The position numbers were made by a program, and so were the translations under genes. From contig NC_073627.1 of assembly GCF_029407905.1 (NCBI RefSeq), positions 123,703,697 through 123,767,696 of the forward strand: DNA of 64,000 bases, given 5' to 3'. Source of the DNA: Bubalus kerabau (lineage: Eukaryota > Chordata > Mammalia > Artiodactyla > Bovidae). Below are positions 22,165-34,500 of this stretch, in pieces; within the stretch, counting starts at the first letter, position 1, and every line of letters begins with the position of its first letter. The notes under the pieces are model-generated. The model made no database searches, was not told the origin of the DNA, and saw nothing but the letters and a program-made list of their open reading frames with translations.

Positions 22165-23436
22165 TATTAGGTTCGTACAAAAGTAAGTGGTTTTTGCATT
22201 GCTGAAATTTGCCATTTGATATTGGAATACATTCTTAAATAAATGTGATTATGTTATACATCATTTTAATGTGCATGTATCACTTTTTTTTGCTAATGAA
22301 TTATTACTTGCTTATTTTATATTTATTTTAGACTATGGAAATGGTAATAGACAAAAGGAAAATTTGAATGATTTTCTTATTCAAATTCAAAATGGGTTGT
22401 AAAGCAGAGACAACTTGCAACATCAACAACACATGTGACCAGGTACTGCTAACGAACATACAATGTACTGGTGGTTAAAGAAGCTTTGCAAAGGAGACAA
22501 GAGCCTTGAAGATGAGGAGTGCAGTGGCCAGCCATCAGAATTTGACAACTAATTGAGGGAATCACAGAAGCTGATCCTTTTACACTAAATGAGAAGTTGC
22601 TCAAGAACTCAACGTTGACCATTTTATGGTGGTAAGGCATTTAAAGCAAACTGGAAAAGTGAAAACAGCTCATTAAGTGGGTGCCTCATGAGCTGACTGC
22701 AAATCAAAAAAAAAAAAAAAAACACGTTTTTTTGAAGTGTTGTTTTATTTTATGCAACAATGAACCTGTCTCTTTGGATTGTGACATGCAACAATAAGTG
22801 GAATTTATATGACAACTGGCAATGACCAGCTCAGTGGTTGAACCAAGAAGGAACTCCAAAGCATTTCCCAAAGTCAAACTTGCACCAAAAAAAGGTCATG
22901 GTCACTGTTTGGTGATCTGCTGCCCATCTGATCCACTACAGCTTTCTGAATCCCAGCGACATCATTACATCTGAGAAGTATGCTCAGCAAATCAATGAGA
23001 TGCACCAAAATCTGCAGCAAGCACTGATCAACAGAAAGGACCCAATTCTTCTCCAGAATAACACCTTACCACACATCGCACAACTAATGCTTCAAAAGTT
23101 GAACAAATTGGGCTGTGAAGTTTTGTCTCATCTGCCAGTATTCACCTGACCTCTTGCCAATCGACTAGACTACCACTTCAAGCATCTTGACAGTTTTCTG
23201 CAGGGAAAACATTTACACAACCAGCAAGATGCAGAAAACGCTTTCCAAGAGTCTGTCAAATCCTGAAACATGGATTTTTATGCTACAGGAATAAACAAAC
23301 TTATTTCTCGTTGGCAAAAAAAAATGTGGTGATTGTAATGGTTCCTATTTTGATTAATAAAGATGTGTTTGAGCCTAGTTATAATGATTTAAAATTCATG
23401 GTCGAAAATTGCAATTATGTTTGCATCAACCTAATA
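22165..23436 (+). mobile_element. Mariner DNA transposon, complete ends, TA target site
   Basis: A 1,268-bp Tc1/mariner element lies at 22167-23434 between TA dinucleotides. Its inverted ends are TTAGGTTCGTACAAAAGT at the left and, in complement, TTAGGTTGATGCAAACAT at the right. It closely resembles the mammalian Hsmar1/ruminant mariner group. The AATAAAGATGTGTTTGAGCC motif before the right end is typical of that group. Confidence 0.92.
22335..23357 (+). pseudogene. Mariner transposase, inactive
   Basis: The stretch corresponds to a ~340-residue mariner transposase from the ATG at 22335 to the TAA at 23355. The N-terminal DNA-binding part and the catalytic part are recognisable only across frameshifts and stops. 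Of the catalytic DD34D triad, the first Asp reads Asn (IVTCNN-, ~22780). The second also reads Asn (QNNTLPH, ~23060). At the third, GACTA is duplicated (GACTAGACTACCAC, ~23163), which makes a stop and a frameshift. A poly(A) expansion at about 22706-22722 further disrupts it. The transposase family cuts and pastes at TA. This copy cannot be active. Confidence 0.85.
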
Positions 23437-24029
23437 ATTAGTGACTCTTACCTGTGTCAGTGCTGTAGATTGTAAGTTGCCACCTCTAGAATTTATTCAA
23501 GAAATATTCAATGTACAGGTTATATATTAATCAGCTATTACCTGTTCCTTATGTTTTCATTCAGTTGGGCATGACTTAGCAACTGAACAACAACAACAAC
23601 AAACCTTTTCCTTAAGGACCTTAGAGTGTTGTATGAAAATATTGTAGGTATGTTTCTTCATGAATATATTAAATATTACAAAGGCAAATCATAAAAGGTG
23701 GGCAGGTAATGTGGTGTAGCAATTTAGGGTGTGTGCTAAGGATATCCAGTTTTACTTCCTATCATCCTATCAACATTGGTGCTTAAATATATTTAAGATT
23801 ATACAGGTGGAACAGTGTACAGTGAAACACAGGCAGAACATCTCCGCAAGCTTCTATCCAATTCCCCACAGAGAACCCCTGACTGACCATTAAGAATAAG
23901 CCACACACATGCCTTCAAACCCAATGAGCCTGCAAGGTCATTGTCACATAACAAAGGCTTTCTGCTCTTCCTCTTAATCCCCCTGTACATTCCATTTGCC
24001 TTCTGGTCACAACTTCTGAGTCCATAGGC
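23437..24029. other. Unassigned stretch with a SINE remnant
   Basis: About 23565-23605 is a remnant of a ruminant SINE/BovB 3' end (CATGACTTAGCAACTGAACA followed by AAC repeats). The remainder up to about 24030 may be a further part of the L1 5' UTR but is too diverged to say. Confidence 0.4.
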
Positions 24030-27000
24030 CTCTAAACACACCCCTTGACATAGTCTTGCCCCACAGTGGGACAAAACTCAGCTCCCCCCACCAGTGGGCA
24101 GGGATCAGTCCCTCCAACCAGGAAGCCTGCACAAATCTCTAGATTTGCCTTACCAACCAAAGGCAGACACCAAAAGAAAGAGGAACTAAAACTCTGCAGA
24201 TGGCTGCTGCTGCTGCTAAGTCACTTCAGTCATGTCTAACCCTGTGTGACCCCATAGATGGCAACCCACCAGGCTCCTCCATCCCTGGGATTCTCCAGGA
24301 AAGAATACTGGAGTGGGTTGCCATTTCCTTCTCCAATGCATGCATGCATGCATGCTAAGTCGCTTTAGTTGTGTCCAACCCTGTGTGACCCTATGCACAG
24401 CAGCCCACCAGGCTCCTCCATCCACAGGATTCTCTAGGCAAGAATACTGGAGTGGGTCGCCATTTCCTTCTCCACTGCAGGTAGCAAATGGAGACTATAA
24501 ACACAGAAAGTTAGACAAAATGAGATGGAATAAAACAATATCACAGATGAAGATAAACAGAAAAATCTTCAACAAAATACTAGCAAACTGAATCCAACAC
24601 TACATTAAAAGGATTATTCATTCTGATCAACAGGAATTTATCCCAGGGATACAAGGATTTTTCAATATCCACAAATCACTCAGTGTGCTACACCACATCA
24701 CCAAATTGAAGAACAAAAACGATATGATCACCTCAATAGATGCAGAAAAATATCCTGACAAAATTCAACACCATTTATGACAAAAAACCATCCAGAAAGT
24801 GGGCACCGAGGAAACCTATCTCAACATAAAAAAGGTCATATATGACAAACCTACAGCTAACATCATACTCAATGGTGAAAAGCTGAAAACATTTCCTCTA
24901 ATATCAGAAATAAGACAAGGATGTCCGCTCTCACCACTTTTATTCAACATAGTTTTGGAGTCCTAGACACAGAAATCAGAAAAGTAAAATAATTGAGAAA
25001 GAAGTAAAACTGTCACTGTTTGCAGATGACATGATACTACACATAGAAAATTGTAAAGATTTTACCAGAGAACTAATAGAGCTTATCAATGAATCTGTTA
25101 AAGTTGCAGGATACAAAATAAATACACAGAAAACCATCACAATTCTATACACTAACAATGAAAGATCAGGAAGTGAAATTAGAGAAACAATTTCATTTAC
25201 CACTGTATCAAAAAGAATAAAATACCTAGGAATGAACCTACCTAAGGAGGTAAAAGACCTGTGCTCTGTAAACTATAAGACACTGACCAAAGAAACTGAA
25301 GATGATACAAATAGATGGAAAGATATAGTATCTTCTTAAACTGGAAGAATCAATATTGTCAAAATGACTATACTACAAAAGGCAATCTACAGACACAATG
25401 CAATTCCTATCAAATTACCAATGGCATTTTTTTTTCAGATCTAGAGCAAAAAAAAAAATCTTAATTGTAAGGAAACACAAAAGACAAATAGACAAATAGA
25501 CTCAAAATATAGACAAATAGACAAAGCAATCTCGCGAAAGAAAAACAGAGCTGGAGGAACCAGGCTCCCTGACTTCAGGCTATATTATAAAGCTTGAGTA
25601 ATCAAAACAGAATGGTACTGGCACAAAGACAGCTTTACTGATCAATTAAACAGGATAGAAAACCAAGAAATAAACCCACACACATATGGTCAATTAACCT
25701 ACAAAAAAGGAGACAACAATATACAATCAAGAAACAACAGTCTCTTCAATAAGTGGTGCTGGGAAAACTGGACAGTTACATGTAAAAGAATGAAATGAGA
25801 GCAGTCTCTAACACAATATACAAAAATAAACTCAAAATGGTCCAAAGACCTAAATGTAAGACCAGATACTATAAAACTCTTAGAGGAAAATATAAGCAGA
25901 ACACTCTTTGACATAAATTGCAGCAATATCTTTTTTGGATCCACCCCCTTGAGTAATGAAAATAAAAACAAAAATAAACAAATTGGACCTAATTGCACTT
26001 AAAAGCATTTGCACAGCAAAGGAACCCATAAACAAAATGAAAAAACAGCCTGCAGAATCATAGAAAATATTTGTGAATGTTGTGACCAATAAGGCATTAA
26101 TCTCCAGAATATACAAACAGCTCATGTAGCTCAGTATCAAAATAAAACAAACAGCCCAATAAAAAATGGGCAGAAGACCTAAATAGACATTTCACCAGAG
26201 AAGACATACAGGTGACCAAAAGGCACATGAAAATATGCTCTACATTGCTAATGATTAGATAATTGCAAATCAAAACTATAATGAGGTATCACCTCACACT
26301 GGTGAGAGTGGCCATCATCAAAAAGTCTACAAGTAATAAATGCTAGAGAGCATGTGGAGAAAAGGGAAACTTCTTATACTGTTGGTGGCAATGTAAATTG
26401 ATAGAGCCACTATGGAGAACAATATGGAGGTTCCTTACAAAACTAAAAATAAAACTACCACATATGATCTAGCAGTCTCACTCCTGGGCATATATCCGGA
26501 GAAAACCATAAGCCAAAAAAATACATGCACCCCCAGTGTTCATATAAGCACTACTTACAACAACCAGGACATGGAAGCAACCTAAATGCCCATTAACAGA
26601 GGAATGGATAAAGAAGATGTGGTACATATACAGAATGGAATATTACTCAGCCAGTAAAAAGAATCAAATAATGCCATTTGCAGCAACATGGATGGACCTA
26701 GAGATTATCATAGTGAGTGAAGTAAGTGAATGAAAGAGAAACATCATATGATATCACTTACATGAAATCTGAAAAGATGTACAAATGAACTTATTTACAA
26801 AATAGAAACTGACTCACAAACATGGAAAACAAACTTATACTTACCAAAAGGGAAAGGTGGAAGGATAAATAGGAGTTTGGAATTAACATATACACACTAA
26901 TATACATAAAAAATATAACCAACAAGGTCCTACTGTATAGCATAGGGAACTCTGCTCCATATTCTTTAATAACCTATATGAGAAAAGAACCTGAAAAAGA

Positions 27001-27095
27001 ATGGATATAGGTATTTGTATAACTGAATCACTTTGCCATATACCTGAAACTAACACAATATTATAAATCAACTATACACTAATATAAAAGAAAAA
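24030..27095 (+). mobile_element. LINE-1 with 5' UTR joined to RT region (internal deletion)
   Basis: From about 24030 to 24195, and again at 24480-24525, the sequence follows a mammalian L1 5' UTR (CACCAGTGGGCAGGGATCAG … CAGACACCAAAAGAAAG … CACAGAAAGTTAGACAAAAT). A BOV-A2 is inserted in the middle. Near 24525-24540 it changes abruptly to the ORF2 RT region that starts at AATATCACAGATGA. ORF1, the spacer, the endonuclease and the start of RT (about 3 kb) are absent. The rest runs through ORF2 (FADD box near 25020) to the L1 3' UTR. Stops and frameshifts are frequent, so it is an old dead copy. Confidence 0.75.
24202..24478 (-). mobile_element. BOV-A2 SINE with CATG-repeat linker
   Basis: Dimeric SINE in reverse. 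The linker between monomers is CATGCATGCATGCATGC instead of the usual GTGAAAAGTGAAAGTG. The flanks share CTGCAG(A/G)T, probably a diverged target duplication. Confidence 0.92.
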
Positions 27096-28990
27096 AGAAT
27101 TATACAAACACATGCTAACTGATGTGGAGACGCTATATCCTATGATGCTGCAATAAACTAAGCAACTGTTCCTTGAAAGAGACACCAAGTTTTTTTCAAC
27201 TTCTGGTATATAACAGCATCTCTAGCACATAGTAAGTACTCAAGACATATTAATAAATAAATAAATGGATGAAGATCTCTAATATTTTCAGTGTTCTATC
27301 AATTTGAAATAACAAGCATTGCAGGTAGTCTAGATTTTGGACATCTAGAATAATTCTAAGAGCTAATCTTTCTTGTAAGTTTTTGTTGATCAAGCCTCAA
27401 CCAACAATTCCTATCAAACACAAGGATTCATCTTGGGAACCCAAAAACTTCATGAATCTACCCCCAGTGAACACATGCACCAGAGTGCTGGAGAATCTAC
27501 TTATAAATCCCTATAGCACCATGAATGCAATGAAACTAGTATTCACTAATGAGTCTTTTAATTTAAAAGACAATGGGCAGTAGAGATAGAGGTTGGATTT
27601 TAATAGTTTATTCAGGACTCTCCAAAGGAGCTGTTTGGATTATACAGAAAGGTTTATTAGTCAATCTGATCTTGTCATCTGCATTATCAGAAGGGTAAAC
27701 AAAAAATATTTCAAAAAAGTAAGATAAATCAGGTTGTCAGTCTGTCAGTATTCACAAGAAATGGGATTATTTTCTCAAATAAAATCAACATGTTAAAAAA
27801 AGATCCTAGGTCAATACACCAGAATTTTTTGTGGAACTCTCTCTCCAGTATAATCACTGAGACAATTCATTGATCAGATGTCTAAGTTGAGGATTTGAAT
27901 ATTCTAACTCCAAAATCTAATGGTGAAGTCTGTTATATTATACAGATATAGCTTCAGTGAGCCTTTAGCACTCTGGGTATTGTGCATGTCCTCTAGTAAT
28001 TCATCATCTGTGAATCTTGAGGGATTGGCTTTGACTGCGATTTGAAGTCTAGACTATTAGTGTGAGTAATGCTACAAGTGAGCAACCGTGGACCTGAGAA
28101 CAATCAAGCTCAGTGGTGTGAAATGTAAAGAATTGAGAAAGCAGTCATGCTCAGCTGAGTGAAGTGAAGCAAAGGCACAAATAGGAGAGCAACTGGATAA
28201 CAAACCTGAGGAAATGAAGAGTGACCTCCACGGTTCCGGACTGCTTCCACATACTTTCCTTCTGCCAGGCCCAGAGAAGAAGGGCTCAAATTAAATCACA
28301 CACCAACATAAGATGTCAAGTGTCTTAGCTCCTAATTGCCAGGAAAAAAAAAAGACAAAGAAATAAGAGTCTACAAAGAGTCCGCATATTGTTAAGCTAT
28401 ATTCCTTGTTAAAAATCAAGATCTACCTAAGAATAGGGTGGGTTTATCGTCTGGAGTAATAATTCGTTAGTGGGCTCACAATATTATTTAATAATCTTCA
28501 CAAGGGCACAATGGCTAACACAAAATATTGCTTCTTGAAGTGTTAAAATATTAATAGTAAAAGCAAAAATACTCAAAGCAAATAAAAAACAACATGACTT
28601 CCTAATTTCACTGAAATGAATGTGTTATGTACATGGCAGATTTTCTTGGCAAAAAGAATTTTTTTTTATCACCCAATTCAAATATTAAGGATGTGGAAAA
28701 ATATATTATTTTATTTTATTTTATTTTTTTCTCTTCTTTCCCTTGATACTGACATTTTAATGGAGGTTGTATTAAACCAATATGGCAAAGAAAAAAAAAA
28801 ATTCAAGATTGGAAAGAAGGAATTTAAACTGTTTTTATTACTACATGATGAGGTTGTCCAGGTGGACATATAAACTATAGAAAAAAGCATTGAATTAAAT
28901 GCGAATTTAGGATGGTTTCAGGGAGAGATCAGTATGCCCAATAATTTTTATTTCTATATACTACAAATGAAAAATTAGAAATTAAATTGT
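27096..28990. other. Unassigned AT-rich DNA with a MIR end
   Basis: There is no gene. About 27205-27275 resembles a MIR/L2 3' end (CTAGCACATAGTAAGTACTC followed by AATAAATAAATAAATGGATG). A TTTTA-rich low-complexity patch lies at about 28705-28735. The 85-codon frame at 28616-28873 has no recognisable domain. Confidence 0.45.
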
Positions 28991-28992
28991 TA

Positions 28993-29275
28993 AGTGTTGT
29001 TGTTATTGTTCAGTTGATAAGTCTTTTCTGACTCTTTGCGACCCTATGGACTGCAGGACGCCAGGCCATTCTCTCCCTCATCATCTCTCGGAGTTTGCCA
29101 AGTTCATGTCCACTGAATTGGTGATTCCATCCAACCATCTTATCCTCTTCACCCTCTTCTCCTTCTACCTTCAACCTTTCCCTGCATCAGAGTCTTTTCC
29201 AATGAGTCAGCTCTTCATACCAGGTAGCCAAAATATTGGATCTTCATCTTCAGCATCAGTCCTTCAAATGAGTGT
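28993..29275 (-). mobile_element. BovB LINE 3' fragment
   Basis: Reverse-strand BovB 3' end (TTCTGACTCTTTGCGACCCT through CAGCATCAGTCCTTCAAATG), moderately diverged. It stops where the young L1 begins and does not resume after it. Confidence 0.88.
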
Positions 29276-30523
29276 TGTTTTTTTTTTTTTAATTTCATTT
29301 TATTTTTAAACTTTACAAAATTGTATTAGTTTTGCCAAATATCAAAATGAATCCACCACAGGTATACATGTGTTCCCCATCCTGAACCCCCTCCCTCCTC
29401 CCTCCCCACACCATCCCTCTGGGTCGTCCCAGTGCACCAGCCCCAAGCATCCAGCATCGTGCATTGAACCTGGACTGGCAACTCGTTTCATACATGATAT
29501 TTTACATGTTTCAATGCCATTCTCCCAAATCTTCCCACCCTCTCCCTCTCTCACAGAGTGCATAAGACTGTTCTATACATCAGTGTCTCTTTTGCTGTCT
29601 CGTACACAGGGTTATTGTTACCATCTTTCTAAATTCCATATATATGCATTAGTATACTGTATTGGTGTTTTTCTTTCTGGCTTACTTCACTCTGTATAAT
29701 AGGCTCCAGTTTCATCCACCTCATTAGAACTGATTCAAATGTATTCTTTTTAATGGCTGAGTAATACTCCATTGTGTATATGTACCACTGCTTTCTTATC
29801 CATTCATCTGCTGATGGACATCTAGGTTGCTTCCATGTCCTGGCTATTATAAACAGTGCTGCGATGAACATTGGGGTACATGTGTCTCTTTCCCTTCTGG
29901 TTTCCTCAGTGTGTATGCCCAGCAGTGGGATTGCTGGATCATAAGGCAGGTCTATTTTCAGTTTTTTAAGGAATCTCCACACTGTTCTCCATAGTGGCTG
30001 TACTAGTTTGCATTCCCACCAACAGTGTAAGAGGGTTCCCTTTTCTCCACACCCTCTCCAGCATTTATTGCTTGTAGACTTTTGGATCGCAGCCATTCTG
30101 ACTGGTGTGAAATGGTACCTCATAGTGGTTTTGATTTGCATTTCTCTGATAATGAGTGATGTTGAGCATCTTTTCATGTGTTTGCTAGCCATCTGTATGT
30201 CTTCTTTGGAGAAATGTCTATTTAGTTCTTTGGCCCATTTTTTGATTGGGTCATTTATTTTTCTGGAGTTGAGCTGTAGGAGTTGCTTGTATATTTTTGA
30301 GATTAGTTGTTTGCCAGTTGCTTCATTTGCTATTATCTTCTCCCATTCTGAAGGCTGTCTTTTCACCTTGCTAATAGTTTCCTTTGATGTGCAGAAGCTT
30401 TTAAGGTTAATTAGGTCCCATTTGTTTATTTTTGTTTTTATTTCCAATATTCTGGGAGGTGGGTCATAAAGGATCCTGCTGTGATATATGTCAGAGAGTG
30501 TTTTGCCTATGTTCTCCTCTAGG
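29276..30523 (-). mobile_element. Young LINE-1, 5'-truncated, no visible TSD
   Basis: About 1.25 kb of the L1 3' part in reverse: T-run, 3' UTR, then the ORF2 C-terminus. It is almost identical to the equivalent part of the L1 at 15.2-16.4 kb. The left flank ends in AAATGAGTGTTG and the right begins CAGAAAATGTCTG. These do not match, so no target-site duplication is seen. Confidence 0.92.
29629..30447 (-). CDS. LINE-1 ORF2p C-terminal fragment
   Basis: There are 272 codons starting at a TTG that lies inside ORF2 (the track start is not a native start). The frame stays open further 5' to the truncation near 30521. It ends at the normal ORF2 stop. It holds the C-terminal Cys-rich motif (CX3CX7HX4C) but no RT or endonuclease. 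Compared with the protein end at 15.26-16.08 kb I count about three residue differences over 272. It is a non-autonomous transposon remnant. Confidence 0.85.
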   Translation of the reverse strand: MEIKTKINKWDLINLKSFCTSKETISKVKRQPSEWEKIIANEATGKQLISKIYKQLLQLNSRKINDPIKKWAKELNRHFSKEDIQMASKHMKRCSTSLIIREMQIKTTMRYHFTPVRMAAIQKSTSNKCWRGCGEKGTLLHCWWECKLVQPLWRTVWRFLKKLKIDLPYDPAIPLLGIHTEETRRERDTCTPMFIAALFIIARTWKQPRCPSADEWIRKQWYIYTMEYYSAIKKNTFESVLMRWMKLEPIIQSEVSQKEKHQYSILMHIYGI

Positions 30524-32089
30524 ACAGAAAATGTCTGTCCCTGACATTCAAAGAAGCAATAAGTCAGGATTCTAATGCATTGCTAGCTTAATGAAAACAT
30601 CAAAAGTGATATGAAAAATATCATGTGTCTTGCCTGAGAGAAAAATAAAGTGAAATTGTAATCAGTGGCTAAAACTTAATCAATATAATCACATTGCAAA
30701 GTTTCTAGAGAGTGTTTTCTGTAATGAAAGTTTTGAGGTCACTAAGTTGTGGGTTTCTCTGAATTACATCATTGGATCCTCTCAGAAATGATGTTTATCA
30801 TTGTCATCACCATAAACACAAGCCCAGTAATTAAAATATTTGTGGATATGTTGACCATTAAAAGAGTCAAAAAACAGTCTCATTTTCATGTTTCCCTCAT
30901 ATCTTAAAACAATGCCAGTTTGGTGATTCAGCATGTTGGAAAGGGGGTTATATCATATTCCTAAATGTTTGATTCCATGAAGACCCATAAAGGCAATCAT
31001 GTGGTCACCCCTTTCTCTGTCCTTCAGGAAAAAAAAAAAAACAGTTTGTAATCCCGAGGAAGGTCATGAATCCAATTTTAATACTCCTGGTTCTCCTAGT
31101 TAAAAATGGACTTTGCTTGAGAAAAAAAGTTCCTTTCAAAAAACCAGTAATTTTCATTTATAATCTTCATATGTGGTGATGCTCTCACAACAGGTAGCAT
31201 TTTGAAACAAGGTTAAAAGGAGGTGGCTTGCAAAACTTATTTCTCCTTGCTCCAACAACTATAATTCTTAAGTAATTCCTTTCCATGCAACTTCCTTAAA
31301 CTAGCTCACAGCTTCAATGTTACCTTCTCCAAGAAAAATCCAAGTTCAAATTTCTTAACTACTGAAGACGCAAAGCTCAAAGAACCAATAACAGAAGATA
31401 TGGACTATTCCAGGCATAATTTGAGTATTTTTTCATTTCTGTCCCTATGTTCCATCCTATCCACCAAATCCAAATACATGTTGAGGAACCATAAAACTGA
31501 TGAAAGATACCATGTTGCTAGCATGGCTGGCCCTGCTTAAGTTATGTTTTTTGAAGATTCTCTGTGGCAGAGACAAAACAGAGGCTGCACCAGTCACAAG
31601 CTGAGTGTTAGAAGGCAAGTCATTTAAACTCTCAGAATCTGTTTTCTCACCTGGGAAATAAGGAAAATTCACAGAATTATTTGAAGATTAAATTAGATAG
31701 TATAGGATACAAATTAGATTGGCTATGTGAAGAGTCTAGAAAAAGCACTGGACATATGATAACAATTAAATGAAACAATCTAACCCATTGCTTTTCCTGA
31801 GAAGTTAATAACAATTATACAACCAAGTCCAAACACTTCTCAGCGTTAAATTCATCACCTTAAATGTTCTTATAAGAAAAAACTGGAGTGACTAAAGTTG
31901 TATTATGCACTCAATTAAGTAATTTATTAAAAAGAGTCAAAAGTATCTGAGAAAATAATCATAAAGGAAAATGAAGGTAGAAAGAATAAGCAAATAGAGG
32001 ATTAAACAGATCCAAGAACTAGTTATTGGGGGAAAATAAACAATATACAAATAAAATTCTAAAAAATTGTATCAGAGTACTTATCTGGG
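30524..32089. other. Unassigned DNA with MIR
   Basis: There is no gene. About 31590-31775 (plus) follows MIR: AGAAGGCAAGTCATTTAAAC, CTCAGAATCTGTTTTCTCAC, then AGATTAAATTAGATAGTATA. Near 31260-31345 there is a weak L2-like patch. Confidence 0.5.
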
Positions 32090-33654
32090 TCTACTTAGAA
32101 CAAAGTAGACATTCTCCTAGGAATACAATAATTGTTAATTAATAGATTCATCAATGTAATTCAGTGCATTGATACATATTAAAGGAGAAAAACCTGTGTC
32201 ATCTGAATATAGGCTAAAATGTTCTTCTATAACCTTCAATATTCATTCATATTAATAAAAAAAGAAGACCTGAAAAATTAGTAAAATTAAATAAAAGAGG
32301 GCCTTAATTTGCTGTAAAATATATCCACAGTAAGCCTAGAGCAAGCATCCTACTTCATAGGACATATTTAAAGCCTTTCTCACTAAATTCAGAAACAAAG
32401 CAGAAATAATGCATGCATAACTCCTTTCACACCTTCTACTGAACATTGTAATTATCCCAAACAATGCAATAAGATACAGACAGAAGATGTAATAATTATA
32501 AGACAATGGATGCAAGGCACAAAATTATAATTATTAGTAAATGATATGGCTGGATTCATAAAAAGGTCAAGGAGAGTCACAGATAAAGGATTAAAATCAA
32601 AAGAACAAATGCAGCAAGTTAGTTGTGTACAATATCAACATTAAAAAATTTACATTTTTTTCTACTAACAAAAACCAATTATATAATGCAATAAAAAATA
32701 AAAGCTACTTCTTAAGGGAATAAGAACTGTGAAGAATATAGCAATACATCTAATAAGAACTGCACCATCTTCCTAGAGAAAATTTTATTTAAAGACCTAA
32801 ATAGGAGACATGAACAATGTAGTGTGTATGGAAAGACTCAGTGTTCACTTAAGCTCAAATTAATCCCTAGAGGCAAATAACTCCAATCAATTTAAATGGC
32901 TGGAATATGAAAATACAGCTCCAAAATTTACATGGAAGAGTGCCAGATGTTAAATACATTAGTTAGGACGTACTTGGCTGCAAGTAACAGAAAACCCACC
33001 TAAAAAAAAGTCTAAACTGTGAAAAGGCTCTAAGTGTACATCCCATCTATTTACAAGGCTGTTGTGTTATTTTCATATGCTGACTTCTCTATTTAATCTG
33101 GTTATGTTCAAAAGAGCATAACATTTCCAGAAGTCAAACAAGAAGAAAGCAAACAGAGGCTGTATACGGGTAGAAAAAATAATTCCACTATTCATTTTCA
33201 AAATAAGGGGAAAATACCCAGAGGTCTTCACATCTCATTGGACACATTTCATCACATGTTCAATCCTAAACTAATCACTGGCAAGCGGGAATGCAGTTGC
33301 CACAATTATTTAAAATAATTCTAACTCTATACCCCCTAAACTTAGGATTTTAATGGTGTTCAAATCCCCAGAAGTACATCATTGCCCAGAACCTGAAAAT
33401 GAACTAAAGTTCTATTAGCAAAACAGAATGAATGGAGAAGATAACCACTGGGTAGGCAGTTTTACAAAATGCATTCAGAATATACACAGAATCCATTCAA
33501 CCAATTTAACACTTACAAACATATGCAAAAATACAAATAGGCAATTTACAAACAAATAAGGAAATACAAATGTCAAATAAACATGTGAAAATATGGTCAG
33601 TTTTACTAAGTGTTCATAGAAATGCAAATTAATACCATGACATGCCATCCCTTT

Positions 33655-34000
33655 CCATTAGATCAGGAGTTAGCAAGCTCTCTGTTAAAGGGATAGATAT
33701 TAAATATTTTAGACTCTGTGGCAAAGTGTGGCTACTTTGTAGTTATGTATACAACTATTTTGGAGAAGGCAATGGCAACCCACTCCAGTATTCTTGCCTG
33801 GAGAATCCCAGGGACGGGGAAGCCTGGTGGGCTGCCGTCTATGGGATTGCACAGAGTCAGACACAACTGAGGTGACTTAGCAGCAGTAGCGGCAGCAGCA
33901 TACAACTATTTTAAATGTAACCATTTAAACATTTTTAAACCATTACTGGTTTACAGATTTATAATAAATGATAGTGGGTCAACTCCTCCATTAAACAAAT
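33655..34000. mobile_element. Possible hAT-type DNA transposon fossil inside old L1
   Basis: The phrase GGAGTTAGCAAGCTCTCTGT with AGATATTAAATATTTTAGAC resembles a common mammalian repeat whose consensus reads 'gtcagcaaactttttctgtaaagggccag…aaatattttaggctttg'. I assign it to hAT-like fossils only tentatively. A SINE (33749-33912) splits it. Confidence 0.35.
33749..33912 (+). mobile_element. Bov-A SINE with 13-bp TSD
   Basis: A single Bov-A monomer (GGAGAAGGCAATGGCAACCC to an AGC-repeat tail) is flanked by ATACAACTATTTT at 33749-33761 and 33900-33912. Confidence 0.95.
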
Positions 34001-34500
34001 TTTTAAAAGCTTAATAATAGCAAGTGATAATGAAATGTAAGTAAGAGTGCCCTGTAATTGGGAAAGTTTATTGGTGCAACGGCTATGGAGAATGATATGG
34101 TATTACTTATGAAAAATAAAAATGTTCACACCCTATAACCCAGTATTTTCACTATTTGACATTCCTCCTAGAGAAGCAGTTGCACATACTCACAAGAAAG
34201 CATGTGCAAAATGTTTACTGTATCATGATGTACTTTATGAAACACTGGAAAAATCTAAGTGTCCATCATCAGAAAATGGCTGAATAATCTGACTGGGATA
34301 TACTTGTGTTATTTTTCTAAATGTATCAGCAACTAAAAACAAAAAACAACCAGCTCTATACAAGTATGGAAAAATGCTGAAGACATACTGATAACTCTCT
34401 AAAGAAAATTATAGAACATACTAAAGAAACATAAAATAATTTTATGCTAAGAATGCATAAAATAATAGTTATCTACTTTCTATAGGATAAAAAATGAGAG

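Larger units (their letters stand above)
32090..34500 (+). mobile_element. Very old LINE-1 (ORF2 parts)
   Basis: Diffuse L1 similarity in ORF2 order: an ATTAAAGGAGAAAAACCTGT region (~32180), AAAGCCTTTCTCACTAAATT near 32370, CCAAAATTTACATGGAAGAG at 32920, ATGCAAATTAATACCATGAC at 33620 and CCCTATAACCCAGTATTTTC at 34130. It is heavily decayed, and 32950-33400 is not clearly L1. Confidence 0.6.
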
